From the NCBI RefSeq assembly GCF_000002425.4, contig NC_037254.1, positions 15,660,712 to 15,724,711 of the forward strand: DNA of 64,000 bases, read 5' to 3'. How positions within the stretch are numbered: position 1 is the stretch's first letter; each line of letters starts with the position of its first letter. The notes below the pieces were generated by a model. The model saw only the letters and a list, made by a program, of their open reading frames with translations, did no database searches and had not been told where the DNA came from. The translations under genes were made by a program, and so were the position numbers. This document shows, piece after piece, positions 12,640 through 25,100 of the stretch. Origin of the DNA: Physcomitrium patens. Its lineage: Eukaryota; Streptophyta; Bryopsida; Funariales; Funariaceae.

Positions 12640-13080
12640 TTTCTATTACCACCACAATTTGCTATCAACCACATGCCATTACAATTTTGTTTATTGTCAC
12701 CACAATCTACCTACACACCTTGTCAATATTGAACTAAAAAAATTTATGTTTTTTAAATTTCTGAAATATGATTATATTTATATATTCTTACATGTTTAGT
12801 ATTTTTTAGGAATAAAATGAAATTTTATACTAAAAATTTAATTAAAATATTCTTTTTATATTTTAAAACATTTTTTACTTAAATTATATTTCAAAATAAG
12901 AAAAAGAAAGAATATCTCAAAAATTTACAACTTTTTTGACTAGAATAAGAAAAAAAAATTAAAATTAAAATTAAAAACTAAATAATTATGTCATGTGAGT
13001 GACTGATTATGGTGATTGTAGCAATACTATAGTAACATTTGGATGGCAAATTGTATTGATAATAACAAAAAAATTGATAG
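12640..13080. mobile_element. MITE-like foldback element
   Basis: The left end (about 12,645-12,705: ACCACAATTTGCTATCAACC, then TTTATTGTCACCACAATC) is an imperfect inverted copy of the right end (about 13,003-13,062: GTGATTGTAGCAATACTATAG, GGATGGCAAATTGTATTG). The inverted arms are about 55 bp and diverged; the middle is AT-rich and non-coding. A related arrangement occurs at 30,835-31,250. Borders and target duplication could not be fixed by eye. Confidence 0.4.
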
Positions 13081-13358
13081 CATTAACAGTACTCAAATTA
13101 AAAGAAAACAAACAAACCAAAAGGTTGTGTTTTTGTTACTTGGGTTGTCTTTTTGCAATGGAATCTAGATGAATTAAATGAGGTTTGGTGGAGTCTAGAC
13201 ATAAGACTTGGTAGTTGATCTACTCTTTGATCTGCTTCTTCCTTTTCATTTACTAGTTATTATTAAATGCCATATAGGTCCATAGGGATAGTCACAACCA
13301 CAGGACTGCTGCATAAATGAATGCCAGGCAGGCAGGCAAGCAAGATAGTGGGGGTGCA
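13081..13358. other. Intergenic DNA upstream of the small ORF
   Basis: Less AT-rich than its surroundings. It contains a GGCA-repeat (GCCAGGCAGGCAGGCAAGCAAG at 13,323-13,343) just before the small ORF. No promoter element was recognised with confidence. Confidence 0.4.
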
Positions 13359-13490
13359 ATGGCAGAAGAGCAGGAAGCAGTAGAAAATCCAAAGCAAAGT
13401 CCTTGTGAAGAAATTGGAGAGAAGAGTCGCCACAACCCTAATCCCATGCCTAATCTTAAACCTAATCTCAAACCTAATTCAATGCCTTAA
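13359..13490 (+). CDS. Possible small ORF, 43 residues, unknown
   Basis: From an ATG in a purine-rich context (GCAATGGCAG, a good plant start context) runs a 43-codon frame to TAA. The N-terminal half is acidic (MAEEQEAVENPKQ), then CEEIGEKSRH, then a Pro/Asn-rich tail with three NPM/NLKP-type repeats. It is not like any domain I recognise. It could be a first exon, a short peptide gene, or chance. Codon composition differs from the AT-rich surroundings, which is the only reason for listing it. No transcript signal was seen beyond the local rise in GC. Confidence 0.2.
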   Translation: MAEEQEAVENPKQSPCEEIGEKSRHNPNPMPNLKPNLKPNSMP

Positions 13491-16400
13491 CCATCCTTTG
13501 CTCTTAAGGAGAGGAGACACTAAAAAAAAGTATGAAGCTAAGGATCTCCATGGTTGTTCTGTGCTGCTCTACACTGGGTTCTACAAATGAATTGTTCTTT
13601 ATACTTTGTCTGATATGGATAATTGCTTCTCTTTGTAATACTTTCATGAGGTTTATCATTTTGAGACTACTTCCAACCAGGTCATCATGTTTCCCTCCTT
13701 TGATTTGAATATCTGAGTTATGGATTCTTCTTTTTAATTAGTGTCATACACTATGTGATTTCACTTCTGCTTGAAATATCATTAACAAATTTGAATTTAA
13801 ATATTTTGAACTTGAAACTGTCTTGTCCTTTTTTTCTCCTCTATCAATTTCATGAATCATATGGGAAGAAAAGGAATGTTAAAACATATTAAAATATTAA
13901 TGTACTCTTAAATGTCACTGTAATTTAGCTTCTGGTTGTAATATTTTGATTACTTTTGTCATATTATGTTTAAAAGAATCAGATTTAAATTTGTTGGCTA
14001 CTCAGATTTTACCATTTGACCAAGTGGTTTATATTTTGAAATGCTTTTGAGCTCTGAATTTAACTTTCAAAACTAAAATCTCTCTAAAGAGTATTTCAAA
14101 CAAATATTTTTTTTAACAAATAAGAGAGATTACAGCCATTTAAATTTAATTTTCCCAATAAAAATTTCAAATGAAAAATAATGATCATGATTGTATTAAT
14201 TTCAACAATTGTAATCAAGATTACATCTCATCAATAAAATAAAATAAAAAATAAATAAAAACTACTAATTCAGAGTTAATTATAAAAACAGATTGAAGTA
14301 ATAATTTGTACGAATTCAATTTTCAGAAAATATTTTTTCAGGATGATATGAAATCACCCATCCATTTTACATTGCAAGTTCACTCCATTCATTCCAAGTT
14401 GACAAACTTGTATGTATGTGTGTATACATACAAATAGATAGATGTTAAATATAAATAAAACAATATTATTGTTTGTTAGTCCTTTAAGGTTATAGTTTAT
14501 GTCATACACATCCTCTAATGAGGAGATTTGTACTTATTTAGTTTTTTGTACAGTGTCTTGCAGCTACAAGAAATTCAAAGATTGATTGTCAATAGAAAGT
14601 GTTAGTTGATTACTATGAGAATTGTAATAAGTAGACTTGGATTTCATTATTCTGAAAATATAATATACAGTAAGTGAATACGACAGAAGGCAAGATGGAT
14701 GGTGTTGTGAGGAAAACAAGGAAAATAAATATAGTAGCATAATAATAAGAATAGTAGGACCAGGAGCAAAGAAGAATAGAACAATCCAATGCTCTTGAGA
14801 GATCCAGGTTGGTCAATTTTTCTTTTAGTCCCTATTATTAGACATACTATTATTGTATATAATTATTGGGAGCATCAGGAAGTCACTTTTCTATTCATAG
14901 CTCATTCAAAGCAATGTGAGTATGTGATGTCTCTTTTGGATACTAAAAGATTTAAAAACTTCAGAGAATAAGCTTTACCTACAATTGCATATACTGAAGT
15001 CTAGTGTGACACAACTTGATATCAGTATAGAAAGTAGAGCTGATTTCCATGTTAATGCTCATTAGTTCATCATGTTTTCTTACAAAAATGTGTACTGATA
15101 TTGGAGGAGATATCATAAATACCAAGTATGTGTTATTGTTATACATTTCACTTTCATGGTTGCATTAGTGAATTTATTAAAATTGGCAAAGAAACTGTTG
15201 AAGAATGTCAACAACTATTTGATCAACATCCAAGATCCAACCCCACACATATTTAAAACTCTTAGACTTTGTATCATGATCTACCACTTGTTACAGACAA
15301 GGAATAGTCAAAGCAGCATGTCATGTGGATGCTGTTTCCAAGCAGCACACAGACAGATAGACTGAGAGAGCTTAACACATGCATTAATATAAGATTAATA
15401 TTCTACCTCACTCCAAAAGATTTTTCCTCACTTCCCCATAACAACTGACTTTCCACAACTGCTGCACAAAAGGAAAAGCCACTTGTGTGAGCTATTTAAT
15501 ATGACAATTCATCATGGATTCACATAGGGTAAACATCAACTACACTGTAGCATTCCTACATTTTTCAGCACAAGGCAAAGACACCACTGAAAAGTCCAGC
15601 ATTTTGGAAAATGTGCCAGACTGATCCCATCTCAAGTGTAGCTTCTTGAAGAAGGCATTCCTGAAAAATGGGTCCATATTAAATTTTCATTCTACAAATT
15701 TTATGTTCTTATATTCTAGATTGTAAATTGAGAAATAAATTACAATAAAAAATCCAAATTGTCTGACGGATTATTCTTGGAAAAAAGTCTAAATTTTACC
15801 ATATGAGATTAAAAAAAAATTACCTTTTCACACCTGACGCACTGCTACACCGTCGCAGGCAGCCTTCATGAATCTCAAATGAGGGAGTTTTGGTAGAAAC
15901 CCTGACGTTCTGTGAACAAAGCACCTAACTCATCGAAATTCTGCCATCAACAGCTTTTGAGTTGACAAAACCTGGGCCAGATTGTATTGACAGCTGGCAA
16001 GTAACTTGCTTAGGGCAATACAAGGTCCTTCGCAAATTCTTGTCAACTCTTTCGGATTGCCCTTATTTCAATATTGCAAACAAAAACAAAACTAGTGAAA
16101 GTAATTGAACGTTTCAAATGAAAGAGCATGATTAGGAACAGATTTGAAGATGCTGCTCTAAAGGGGCGTCACACAATAACTTAAGTTTGACTTGTGAACC
16201 GAATTTCCCAGGGTATAAGCAGCGCTGTTGATCTCACGACTAGTCAGAAATGTCATCTCACTGCCTGATCCAGACCACTAACTAATCAAAGATTGTGACA
16301 AAATCAAGTTTATTCAGTCCTAAAGATTAGGGACAGAGGAAATATGTTTGACAAAACACAACTAAAACTATACATATTTTCAAAACAAGAGAAAACAAAT

Positions 16401-16776
16401 TCAAACTAGATGATTGAATTACCAACATGGAAGTATACACGTATACAGTATTTTCTTTAACATACCATATACACATATGTAAATAAAACACCCAACCATT
16501 TTATGTTTCACATGACAAACTTAATTCTTTGAAAACCATAATGTTCAATTTCTCTTACATAAATCGTTTGTTAGGCTGAACATCCGATACCCCCGAAGAG
16601 TACAATTTCTATGAACAACAGAACCCCAAGTTCTGAATACTAGCTTAAAGCAGAAAACAATCCGTCAGATTACTTATAAAAAGTCTGCTTCAACGTGTCC
16701 TAAGGCAAATTTTACTACACCTAGAAAGGACAAATCACACTGTTTGAAGTTGTATTGTACAGGAGGCCAATTGACC
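13491..16776. other. Intergenic DNA and YIF1 3' flank, no recognisable gene
   Basis: 13,491-15,200 is AT-rich with no supported gene. 15,200-16,700 is of higher complexity (for example 15,830-16,060) and may contain the YIF1 3' untranslated region and downstream sequence. No conserved protein motif was found in any frame. Short ORFs at 14,613-14,971 and 15,156-15,365 have no recognisable features. Confidence 0.5.
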
Positions 16777-18112
16777 TTATCTCACATGCACTAACCAATA
16801 AAATAAAGGAAACTGGGCCACAGCCATAAGAAGAAGTAGATAATGGTGTCGAGTTGAATCTCTATCGTACCTCCTTACCTCCGCAAACAACAATCGTTTC
16901 ATCGTTTTCACTAGAAAGCTCGCCATGCAGAGACTTGTGTACGCCCATGTGATGTGAAAAGCGTACGGCGATAACAGCCGTACAACTAAAGACAAAGAAA
17001 CACCAATGAAAGCGTAACCTGCATAAGCTACAACATCTAACGTTGGAGCATCCCCGCTCCCTAAGGCGAAAAGTGATGCCTTCAACATTATCGTTTCTAT
17101 TATCCACCCGATCGTTGCTTTTGTAACTAATCCACTCATCGCCTCTGGTTTGAACCTGTAATACAAGCAAAAAGAGACGCCCATGTTTTACGCATGAGTG
17201 GATGAAAACTGCATAATTGAAATCAAACGACTATATATCAACAAACGTAATTCGGGGTCCATTCAGAACACATGTACTTCCAAACCAGGTACCAGCATCG
17301 TATCCTTCATCGAACTGCCTCAGCTTACTTAGCAAACTAAGACGCATATGGTAATCATGCGAAGTTGCATACTTGCCCGCCATGCCCAGCAAAAAACCAC
17401 TGAGCAAGATGTATGTTACGAGTGCCATGATTGGAAGATAGAGGTCCGGGGCATTGATGTCATGTCGAGGAGGCTTGTATTTCAAACCTCCAGCCACTTG
17501 CTCTGCTATTCTAGTCCAATGTCCCTACTCAAAAACAAATGAAAAAATTTCTTTTAGCGTGGAGAACAAACGATAAAAAGCACGACCTAATCTTTTTGAC
17601 GACGCTTCCAGTGAATTTCTGTCCGCTGACGTAGAATCATGATGACAGGACAACTTAACAAGTAGGAGAATACCTTATGAAGGAAGGGGCAGAGGACCAC
17701 TTTGAGCTTGTTCCTAACGTATTGATCAGTCACTTGGAAATAGTACTGGATGTCATGAGAAGCAAAATACCTGCTAACCTATAGATCACATCGAACTAAA
17801 TCAACATTCCAAGCTCTATCTTAGCACTAATTTCTCGATCTCAAATGAAATAGAACAATCATAAACCCACACCAGCAGCAAGAATCTGTATAATGGGAGC
17901 TGAAAGATCAGAGCCCGACTTACGTTGCTCTGTACATAGTCTTTGCTATTCCCCAGATATGCACCCAACAATCCAGGGGCGGCACCATAAAAGACGTCGT
18001 TCAATGGATTATTTGGTCCCGTTGGAACTTGAGGCGAAGAGCCTTGCATCCCTGGATGCATCCCGGGTTGCGCACTGTACTGTTCAAAGCCAGGGCCGGG
18101 TTGCCAGGCCAT
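16777..18112 (-). CDS. YIF1: YIF1 family protein (Yip1-interacting factor), four exons
   Basis: Exons on the minus strand: 18,112-17,924, 17,778-17,674, 17,524-17,373 and 17,155-16,777 (stop TAA). All introns are GT-AG: GTAAGT donor after QSN, TAG acceptor before VSRYF, GTATTC donor after FLHK, TAG before GHWTRI, GTATGC after the split AGK codon, CAG before FKPE. The joined frame is 274 codons plus stop. YIF1 works with YIP1 and YPT/Rab GTPases in ER-to-Golgi vesicle traffic. Visible features are a Pro/Gly/Gln-rich cytosolic N-terminus, the NPFY-like patch [25 protein letters not shown], the motif [13 protein letters not shown] that opens the first membrane helix, [19 protein letters not shown], and the C-terminal [12 protein letters not shown] then [20 protein letters not shown]. 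About five hydrophobic segments fit the family, as does the length (plant members are near 270). The ATG at 18,112 is the first in frame after an upstream TGA; the frame extends 9 codons further without ATG. Confidence 0.93.
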
Positions 18113-19070
18113 CGGTGATGATAGATACCCAGCGGACAAAAAAAACCCTAGAGAATGACAAAACAGAAAAAGGTAAACTCAGAAAATCAAAAGCATTCCA
18201 CAGAAGCCAGACCCTTGTCACACCACCACAATGAAACGCCACATGAGGCTAAACAACTCATAAGAAACAATATGAATCGTGCAGCCCGAACGCCTGTGAC
18301 GCTACTTGGATATCACACGAAATTTGTGCTGCAAGGTCCATGACGACACACATAAGCGCCATCCCAGGCGAAATTAGCGATAAGTTCAAAAATCCGAACT
18401 TGAGTGTCCATGAGAACACCACAAGTTCAATAACGACCGATCCCTCTCCCTGTACTCACACAAAAAGTAATTTTTTGAGGGGACGACCGTGATGCTCGTA
18501 TGCAATCACTGCAGAAAAGAAACCTTCTCGATTATAGCTGCTTGCAAAACCGCTCAAAACAACAACAACAAAAAAAACAAAATAACAAAAAAAAAAAAAA
18601 AAAAAAAAACAATCGCGACACCTCTCAGTCTAGACCTCACGAAGACCTACGCTTACCAAACCAAAGGCCCAAACCATCCAAGCAAAGCAGCATACCTTCA
18701 CGCACGAGCGCAATCCCTAGAATGAACACGAATCTGTTGCGCTCCCCAACAGCAAGCAAGCCCGATCAGATCCCACAAAAACTCTGCCGAACCCACTCAA
18801 TCAATCGATGATGCGTCCCCCCTTCCTTCGATGCCGTCCCTAAACCTCCTCTCAACCTCCGGGGCTCTGTCTCGCTCTCTCACTCACTCCCTCACTCACT
18901 CACACACTCAATCACGCACCCACCAGCACCAGCACCACAGCGTGCGTGCGTGCCTTCCTTCGCCGCTGCTCCGCCCTTCGAAGACGCGGAATGACGTTGC
19001 TTCCCGCCCTGCTACGTCACTTCGTGATGCGTGGCATTCCGTGGTTCGTTAATGCACAGGTGGCGGCGTC
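18113..19070 (-). promoter_or_regulatory. YIF1 5' leader and promoter region
   Basis: GC rises sharply compared with the flanks. Features on the plus strand: telo-box AAACCCTA at 18,143-18,150, a motif common near the start sites of plant housekeeping genes; A-rich tract 18,570-18,609; CT/CACT-rich tract 18,870-18,925; a GC-rich block 18,950-18,990; and TGACGT (18,992-18,997) and ACGTCA (19,014-19,019), half-sites of the type bound by bZIP factors. The transcription start cannot be fixed by eye. The bZIP-type sites would fit control by secretory-pathway demand, but this is inference. Confidence 0.5.
18587..18609. repeat. Poly(A) run of 23
   Basis: An uninterrupted A run at the end of an A/C-rich tract upstream of YIF1. 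On the gene strand it is a poly(T) stretch, a nucleosome-poor promoter feature. Confidence 0.85.
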
Positions 19071-19599
19071 ACCGTTCAAAGTATCAGCGGCAGACTGAAT
19101 GGAAACCGTCTCTGTTTCTCGCTACATGGCACAGATGCCCAGCAGCAGCAGCAGCAGCCCTGGAATTCTAGAATCATGTGCGTGGAAAACCAGCTGAGAT
19201 TGTATTATTCCTATGAATTCTATCTTTTTGATGAATTTTCACATATATCATTATATTTTCCCTAATGCACGTGTGAGTAGACAGAGAGAAATGTACATGC
19301 GTTTTAGAACAAAATCAATTCTCCGAATTTTACAAATATTGTTTTATTGTAATATACATATCTTAAAATTATGTAATTGTTTAATTTTAATTTTTTAAAA
19401 CTAAATATATTCTTAATAATTCCCTAAAAATATTTGGATTTTCATTTTTTGGTTTTCTACTCTTATAAATGATATTGAGTTGTGTGTTTTATTAAAATAA
19501 ATGATGTGTTTGAAATAATAAAAACTATGTTTTATATATTGTAGAAATTATTAATTGACTCTATGATAGTTTAATTTTATGATAATTTTTTGTATACGA
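19071..19599. other. Intergenic DNA
   Basis: Includes a (CAG)n tract at 19,140-19,158 immediately upstream of the YIF1 promoter, then AT-rich sequence. No gene seen. Confidence 0.5.
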
Positions 19600-19647
19600 T
19601 CTTACTACTTATAACAGTCAAAGTAGTAACTGTTATAAGTAGTAAGA
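19600..19647. repeat. Perfect 19-bp inverted repeat with 10-base spacer
   Basis: The left arm 19,600-19,618 (TCTTACTACTTATAACAGT) is exactly complementary to the right arm 19,629-19,647. The spacer is CAAAGTAGTA, which itself repeats part of the arm. A perfect arm in drifting intergenic DNA implies recent origin or constraint. A small foldback transposon, a transposon footprint or an RNA hairpin are possible. Confidence 0.9.
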
Positions 19648-20443
19648 CTCTTATCAAGTGACTAGTATATCCCTTCCAAGGCGCAAGCTATTTTTATATT
19701 AAAGTTTTTGGTGTATGTTTGTATATTTTTTATCCATCCAAATGCCATATATCTATTAATGTGTCTATCTGTTCATCTATCTATCCATTCTTGGTTTCAT
19801 CCACTAGACAATTGTTTGGAGTATATAACTTAAGAAGATTGTACTATAACCAGATTCCCAATTGTCATCTTTATGATTTAGTGTTGTTGTCATCAAATTT
19901 CAACATAATATATGAACCAAAATATACAATTGCACAAACCATTAAGTTGCAACATTCACAATTTGGTGTAAGCAAGTAATTATGTGTGATTGTGACTCTA
20001 TTCTAGTGTTGCCCACTTGCATGCTGCTATGACCAAAAGTCATTTTATGAATTTTCAACATTAAGCAACATAAGATTTAAATCCTACACAATTGGCATCA
20101 TAATGGATAAAACAGAAGGCAAACAAAACATTAAACACTCTTACATGTTTTACATTGGTTACATTGCTTAACTTTGCAATAGCCATTGTTGGCCACCTTT
20201 ATGCTACAAGTAGGCACAGAAGATATAAGTACATATACATGATGCTATAATTAATGCATTGGATTTTTAAAATTTTAAATTCAAAGTTTTTCAACTTTTG
20301 GGTTTCTTGAATTTCATGCTTGAATTGTAAGAATTTGTATGTAACATAGAAAACTAGAGTTTGTTTTAGGAACAATTCCTAATCTTTGAGATTAAGTAAT
20401 AATTATGTAGTTTGAAATTTTGAGGTGTGTTAGATTTAAGGTA

Positions 20444-20476
<33 letters not shown>

Positions 20477-21001
20477 TTAATTTTTGAATTTTTATATATA
20501 TTTTTTAGTTTATAAAAGAGTTTGGTTTTATTATAAAAAATTAAATAAGATGCAAGATTCTTCTTTTATGTTACACAACATCTCACATTGTTGCTTAAAA
20601 AAATAAAAAATAAAATGTTTGGGCATCTTAGTAGCAATGATGGACCACATGATTTTTAATTCCACAATTCAGAAAAAAAAAGAAAAAAGAAAAGAGAAAA
20701 AAATAATCACACTTTTTGTTTAGTTTAATTTATAAACTTCTCAAATTAACTTTGGATTAAATCAAATAGTAGACATGCATGAATAATCATTGCAAGTTAG
20801 ATAATTATTATTTTATTATTTTATTTTAAACCACATTCATAAGAAGTGGAATGTTAAGGACTTTGTTTACTAAACTACAAAGAATGATGGTATTATAAAT
20901 AGTTTATTTTGCCAATATGACATTAGTAAATAAAGGTAGTTAATAGCAAATGATGTTCATAATTGGTTTGATTGTGCCTTCAAAATTCTTCTACAACTAA
21001 G
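19648..21001. other. AT-rich intergenic DNA with an (ATT)n microsatellite
   Basis: Contains (TTA)n at 20,445-20,477 and several A-rich runs. The open frame at 19,719-19,979 is low-complexity and has no recognisable domain. No gene supported. The last five bases (20,997-21,001, CTAAG) are the target duplication of the next element. Confidence 0.55.
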
Positions 21002-21561
21002 TGTCAAGGACAAGAACTCGATGAAAAAGCAATTCAGACAAGTGAGCCTTCACTTAAAGAAAGGTAACAAAATATAAATAAACAAGTATGTATATTGAAA
21101 AAAAAACTGAAATGGCTATTGCCAAAAGATAAGAAAACTAGAGACCCTTAAAACTAGACTGGAAGTAAGAAAAGAGTTGACAAGAGTGAAGAAGGCTTCA
21201 CTCTTGTCTCTATATATACTATCTAACTAAAGACTATGTGGTGATGTTCTATAGGACCTCCAATATGTGTTGACTTTGTAGGACACATGCCTTGACTTAC
21301 AAGGCAAGTTTTTCTACGTGTGGGCCACATAGTTAGCTTGATCTTCAAGCTAACAATATGTGTGGCACATGGCTAACTTGTTGACCACGTTTCTAATCCA
21401 AAAAGTCAATTAAAGACATCTATAAAGTCAAAGCAGTATCTATAAGCCTCTAAGAAGCTTCCATATTAAATATTATAGAATTAACTTACTTTTAACTACT
21501 TTTACTTACTTCCACCTATTTGTATATGTAATTACTAGCTTATATGAGTATGTCCGTGACA
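21002..21561 (-). repeat. Family A 3' LTR
   Basis: Starts TGTCAAGGAC and ends TCCGTGACA (plus strand). Hairpin arms GACAAGAGTGAAG/CTTCACTCTTGTC lie at 21,179-21,208, with a TATATATA box adjoining on the promoter side. Immediately right is a degenerate polypurine tract (CTCGTCTTCTAGGG on the plus strand). Confidence 0.92.
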
Positions 21562-21602
21562 TTACCTCGTCTTCTAGGGACGAGTTCCATGAAGAGCAGT
21601 CA

Positions 21603-22025
21603 TCATATGTTGAAAAAATCTATGATGTGACGAATTGTATTTGCTACATACTCTGATCTTTGTTCTCTTCGAAGATGATTGATAGGGCCTCTCAACCATC
21701 GGTAGTGTCCTATACCAGGGCAGGAAGACCACCTAGTTATTTGATCATTGTTGAGGCCTTCATAACTTTTTTCGAATAGAACATTTGGAACACCATCAGG
21801 AGTTGTTCCTACCTCTAGCAAAATCACCAAACATCGAGAGTCCCTTCCCAAATCGTGATACCAAACGCGTTGTATCTCACCATCTATTCGACAAAGAACA
21901 TGTCATTCTTGAGGATTTTTATCTCGATTGCATCGTCTTGAAGGTTGTGACAATCGTAATATCTCATCGGGCAGGTCAGGAAATGAAGGCTCTTGAGTTG
22001 AATCTGCTGGTTGTTGGTTCTCCAT
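21603..22025 (-). pseudogene. Family A extra ORF, 141 codons, one stop
   Basis: The frame runs from the ATG at 22,023-22,025 to a stop at 21,603 and is exactly 141 codons, the same length as at 45,802-46,224 and 57,427-57,849. One CGA to TGA change interrupts it near 21,895; the rest is intact. Conserved blocks are RLSQPSRR, RVWYHDLGRDSRCLVILLEV, YEGLNNDQIT and GHYRWLRGPINHLRREQRSE. It has no membrane segment and I recognise no domain. It sits after the chromodomain and before the polypurine tract, where plant chromoviruses normally have no gene. It may be expressed from the genomic RNA or a spliced RNA; unknown. Confidence 0.75.
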
Positions 22026-22120
22026 CTCCTGAGCGCCACTACTACAACGAAGCTACAAACAAGAATTGAAAGTAGAATGTTATCTTGCCTAGATGTTGTT
22101 TCTTTTATAAAGAAGGTTTT

Positions 22121-25100
22121 TATCTTGATTTTGATGGATGTCGTCGATGAAAAGCCTCCACCACCTTTGCTGCATTTACAAGATTCTTTATTGGCTCCCA
22201 TGTGCATTCACTAATATCATATCCGTACTAATGGACAAGATATTCCAATTTATTTCGGCATCGCCTTGAATCTAAGACTTCTTCTATTTCAAACTCTTTA
22301 TTATTGTTCACTTCTATAGGACGAGGTGGAGCTTGTCGTCTTCTTGGTATGTCCACTATCTCGTATGGTTCAAAAAGAGACAAGTAGAATACTGGATGGA
22401 TTTTCATTGACTCCGATAGATGTAAACGATATGCAACTGGATTGATTTGTGCAGAAATAGAAAATGGTCTAGGCCTTCGATAGTCCAACTTGTCACAAGG
22501 ATGAGTGGTCTTGATATTACGATGAAGTAGCCATACCTTATCACCCAAGAGGAATGGTGGTTGTTTCTTTTGATAGACATCCACATTGATCTTTTGTTGT
22601 TCTTGAGCCTCTTTTAACTATGCCTTCATCGTTGCATGTAGCTTTGATAAATGAATCGCCAAATCTTTCCTAGTAGGATTATCAACTTTTGAAAAGTCAA
22701 AAGTATCAAGTCATGGATGGTAATCATAATTAGCAAAGAAAGGTGTTTGTTTTGTAGAAGAATGTACTATGTTATTGTAAGCAAAGTCTCCCAATGGCAA
22801 AAGAGTTGTCCAATCATCTTGTTGGTAATTAATGGTACATCTTAAATATTGCTCCAAAACTTGATTAACACGCTCCGTTTGTCCATCAGTTTGAGGACGG
22901 AATGCCGAAGATAGTTTTATATCCATTTTTAGAATCTTGAAAAGAGTGCCAAAATCTTGATATAAATTGAGTTCTCTTATCTGATATAATATCCTTGGAT
23001 AATCCATGATAGCGATAGATATTGTCAAGAAAGAGCTTAGCTGTTTCTTCACCTGTGATAGATTTTGTACATGGTACAAAATGTGCCATCTTGATAAAAT
23101 GATCTACTATCACGAATATAGAATCATAAGAATCTGAGATTAGAAGATTCGTGATGAAGTCCATAGAAATAGAAGACCATGGTTGTTCTGGAATGGATAA
23201 TGGCTGAAGAAGTCCAAAAGGTCGATGACGAGGAGTTTTTGATCTTGAGCAAATATCACATGATTGTACAAAATCTTTGACTACCTTTCACATTTGAGGC
23301 CACCAAAAATCCCTAGATATCAGCTCCAAAGTCTTATTATATCCAAAATGACCTGCTGCTGGGAAGTCGTGACGAGCTTGAAGAACACGTAAACATGCTT
23401 CTCCTTCTGGAACATATAGGCGTCCTTCGAAATAGAGTAGGTTGTTCTTAAATTCAAATTTAGAGGGATCATGAGATTTAGAAGAATTATTCTTGATATC
23501 ATAAACAAGAGGGTCTGAAGACATACTTAACTGGACTTACTTAAGAAAAGTTAAATCAACAGTCAATGTTGATTTTATTGCTCGAAGATGAAATTGCTTC
23601 GGCTTCAAGAGAACTGTTTTTGTTGCTCAAAAGCTACATTTTCTTCTTTTGATGCAAGATAAGAACATCTAAACAAGGCATCAGACAAACCTTGTTGTTT
23701 TCCTAGGTGATAAGTGATGATGAACTCGAATCTTCATAAAGACATGCTCCAATGAACTTGACGACGATTTAATATGCGTGCTGACATAAAATACTCGAGG
23801 TTCTTATGATCCGTATATACGGTGACTGGACTGGAAGTGCCTTCTAGATAATGATGCCATTCTTCAAAAGAATCCATGATTGCAAGAAGTTCTTTGTCGT
23901 GGATCTCATAATTGATTTCTGCTGCTGAGAATTTTCTTGAATGAAAGGCTATTGGATGAAGTTTCTCATCTGTTCTCATTTTTGATAAAACTGCACCCAG
24001 AGCAAAGTCTGATGCATGTGTTTCCATTAAGAATGCTTTGGAAAAATCAACACGATACAAGACTGGTGTAGAAATAAACGCTGTCTTCAAAGATTCAAAA
24101 GCAACTTCCGCTTCTTGATTCCATTGGAGTTTGTCTTTACAAGTCAAACATGTAAGTGGAGCTATAACTCGAGAGAAGTCTTTGATGAAGATCCGATAGT
24201 AGTTGGCAAATCCCAAAAAATATTGGACATCTCTTACCATTTTTGGGATCTCCCAATCTATAATAGTTTGAACTTTCTTAGGATCCATCATAAGTCCATC
24301 ATTTGAAATGATGTAACCTAAGAAATCAAGTTGAATAGTATGGAATACACACTTTTTTATCTTGGCATAGAATCCTGTATCTCTTAATTTTTGTAACACA
24401 TGATGAACATGAAGTCCATGTTCTTCTGGATTCTTAGAATAGATCAAGATGTCGTCTAGATAACAGACCATTAAATTGTCCAAAAACTCTCGAAAAACAT
24501 CATTCATTAGAAGTTGAAAAGTTGTTGATGCATTTGTAAGTCCAAAAGGCATGACGTTGTATTCAAAATGTCCATATCTAGTTCGAAATGCAGTCTTCCA
24601 TTCATCTCCTTCTTTGATGTGTAGTAGATTGTATGCTCCCTGGAGATCTATTTTTGTATAGAACTTAGCTTGATTCAACTAATTAAGAAGTCCAGATATT
24701 AAAGGTAGTGGATACCTATTCTTGATGGTAATCTTGTTGAGTCCTCGATAATCAACACACATCCGTAATGATCCATCTTTTTCCTTCACAAATAGAATTG
24801 AAGCTCCTGTCAGAGATTTAGAATAGCGTATGAAATTCTTGGCTAGATTTTCTTCAATATATTCCTTGAGTTCAGTCAACTCATTTTGTGATAAACTGTA
24901 GATTGGTCTGAATAGCGGTTGTGCTCCTTCTTAAAGGTCATTTGAGCAATCATAGAGACGATGTTTTGAGAGTGTATCCATATTTTTTTTCAAATACATC
25001 TTGAAATTCTTGATATTGGCTTGGAATACCACTTGAAGTCTTTCCACCAGTAGAAACATGTGTGGCATTAATAATATATGGTGATTCTTTCATAGCAGCA

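Noticed and set aside
16862-17542. Open frames overlapping YIF1 exons in other frames and on the opposite strand
   Set aside because: Shadows of the conserved exons; no start context or domain.
18113-18139. YIF1 start nine codons further upstream
   Set aside because: The extension has no ATG (it would need a TTG start) and lies next to the telo-box leader; the ATG at 18,112 is the first in frame.
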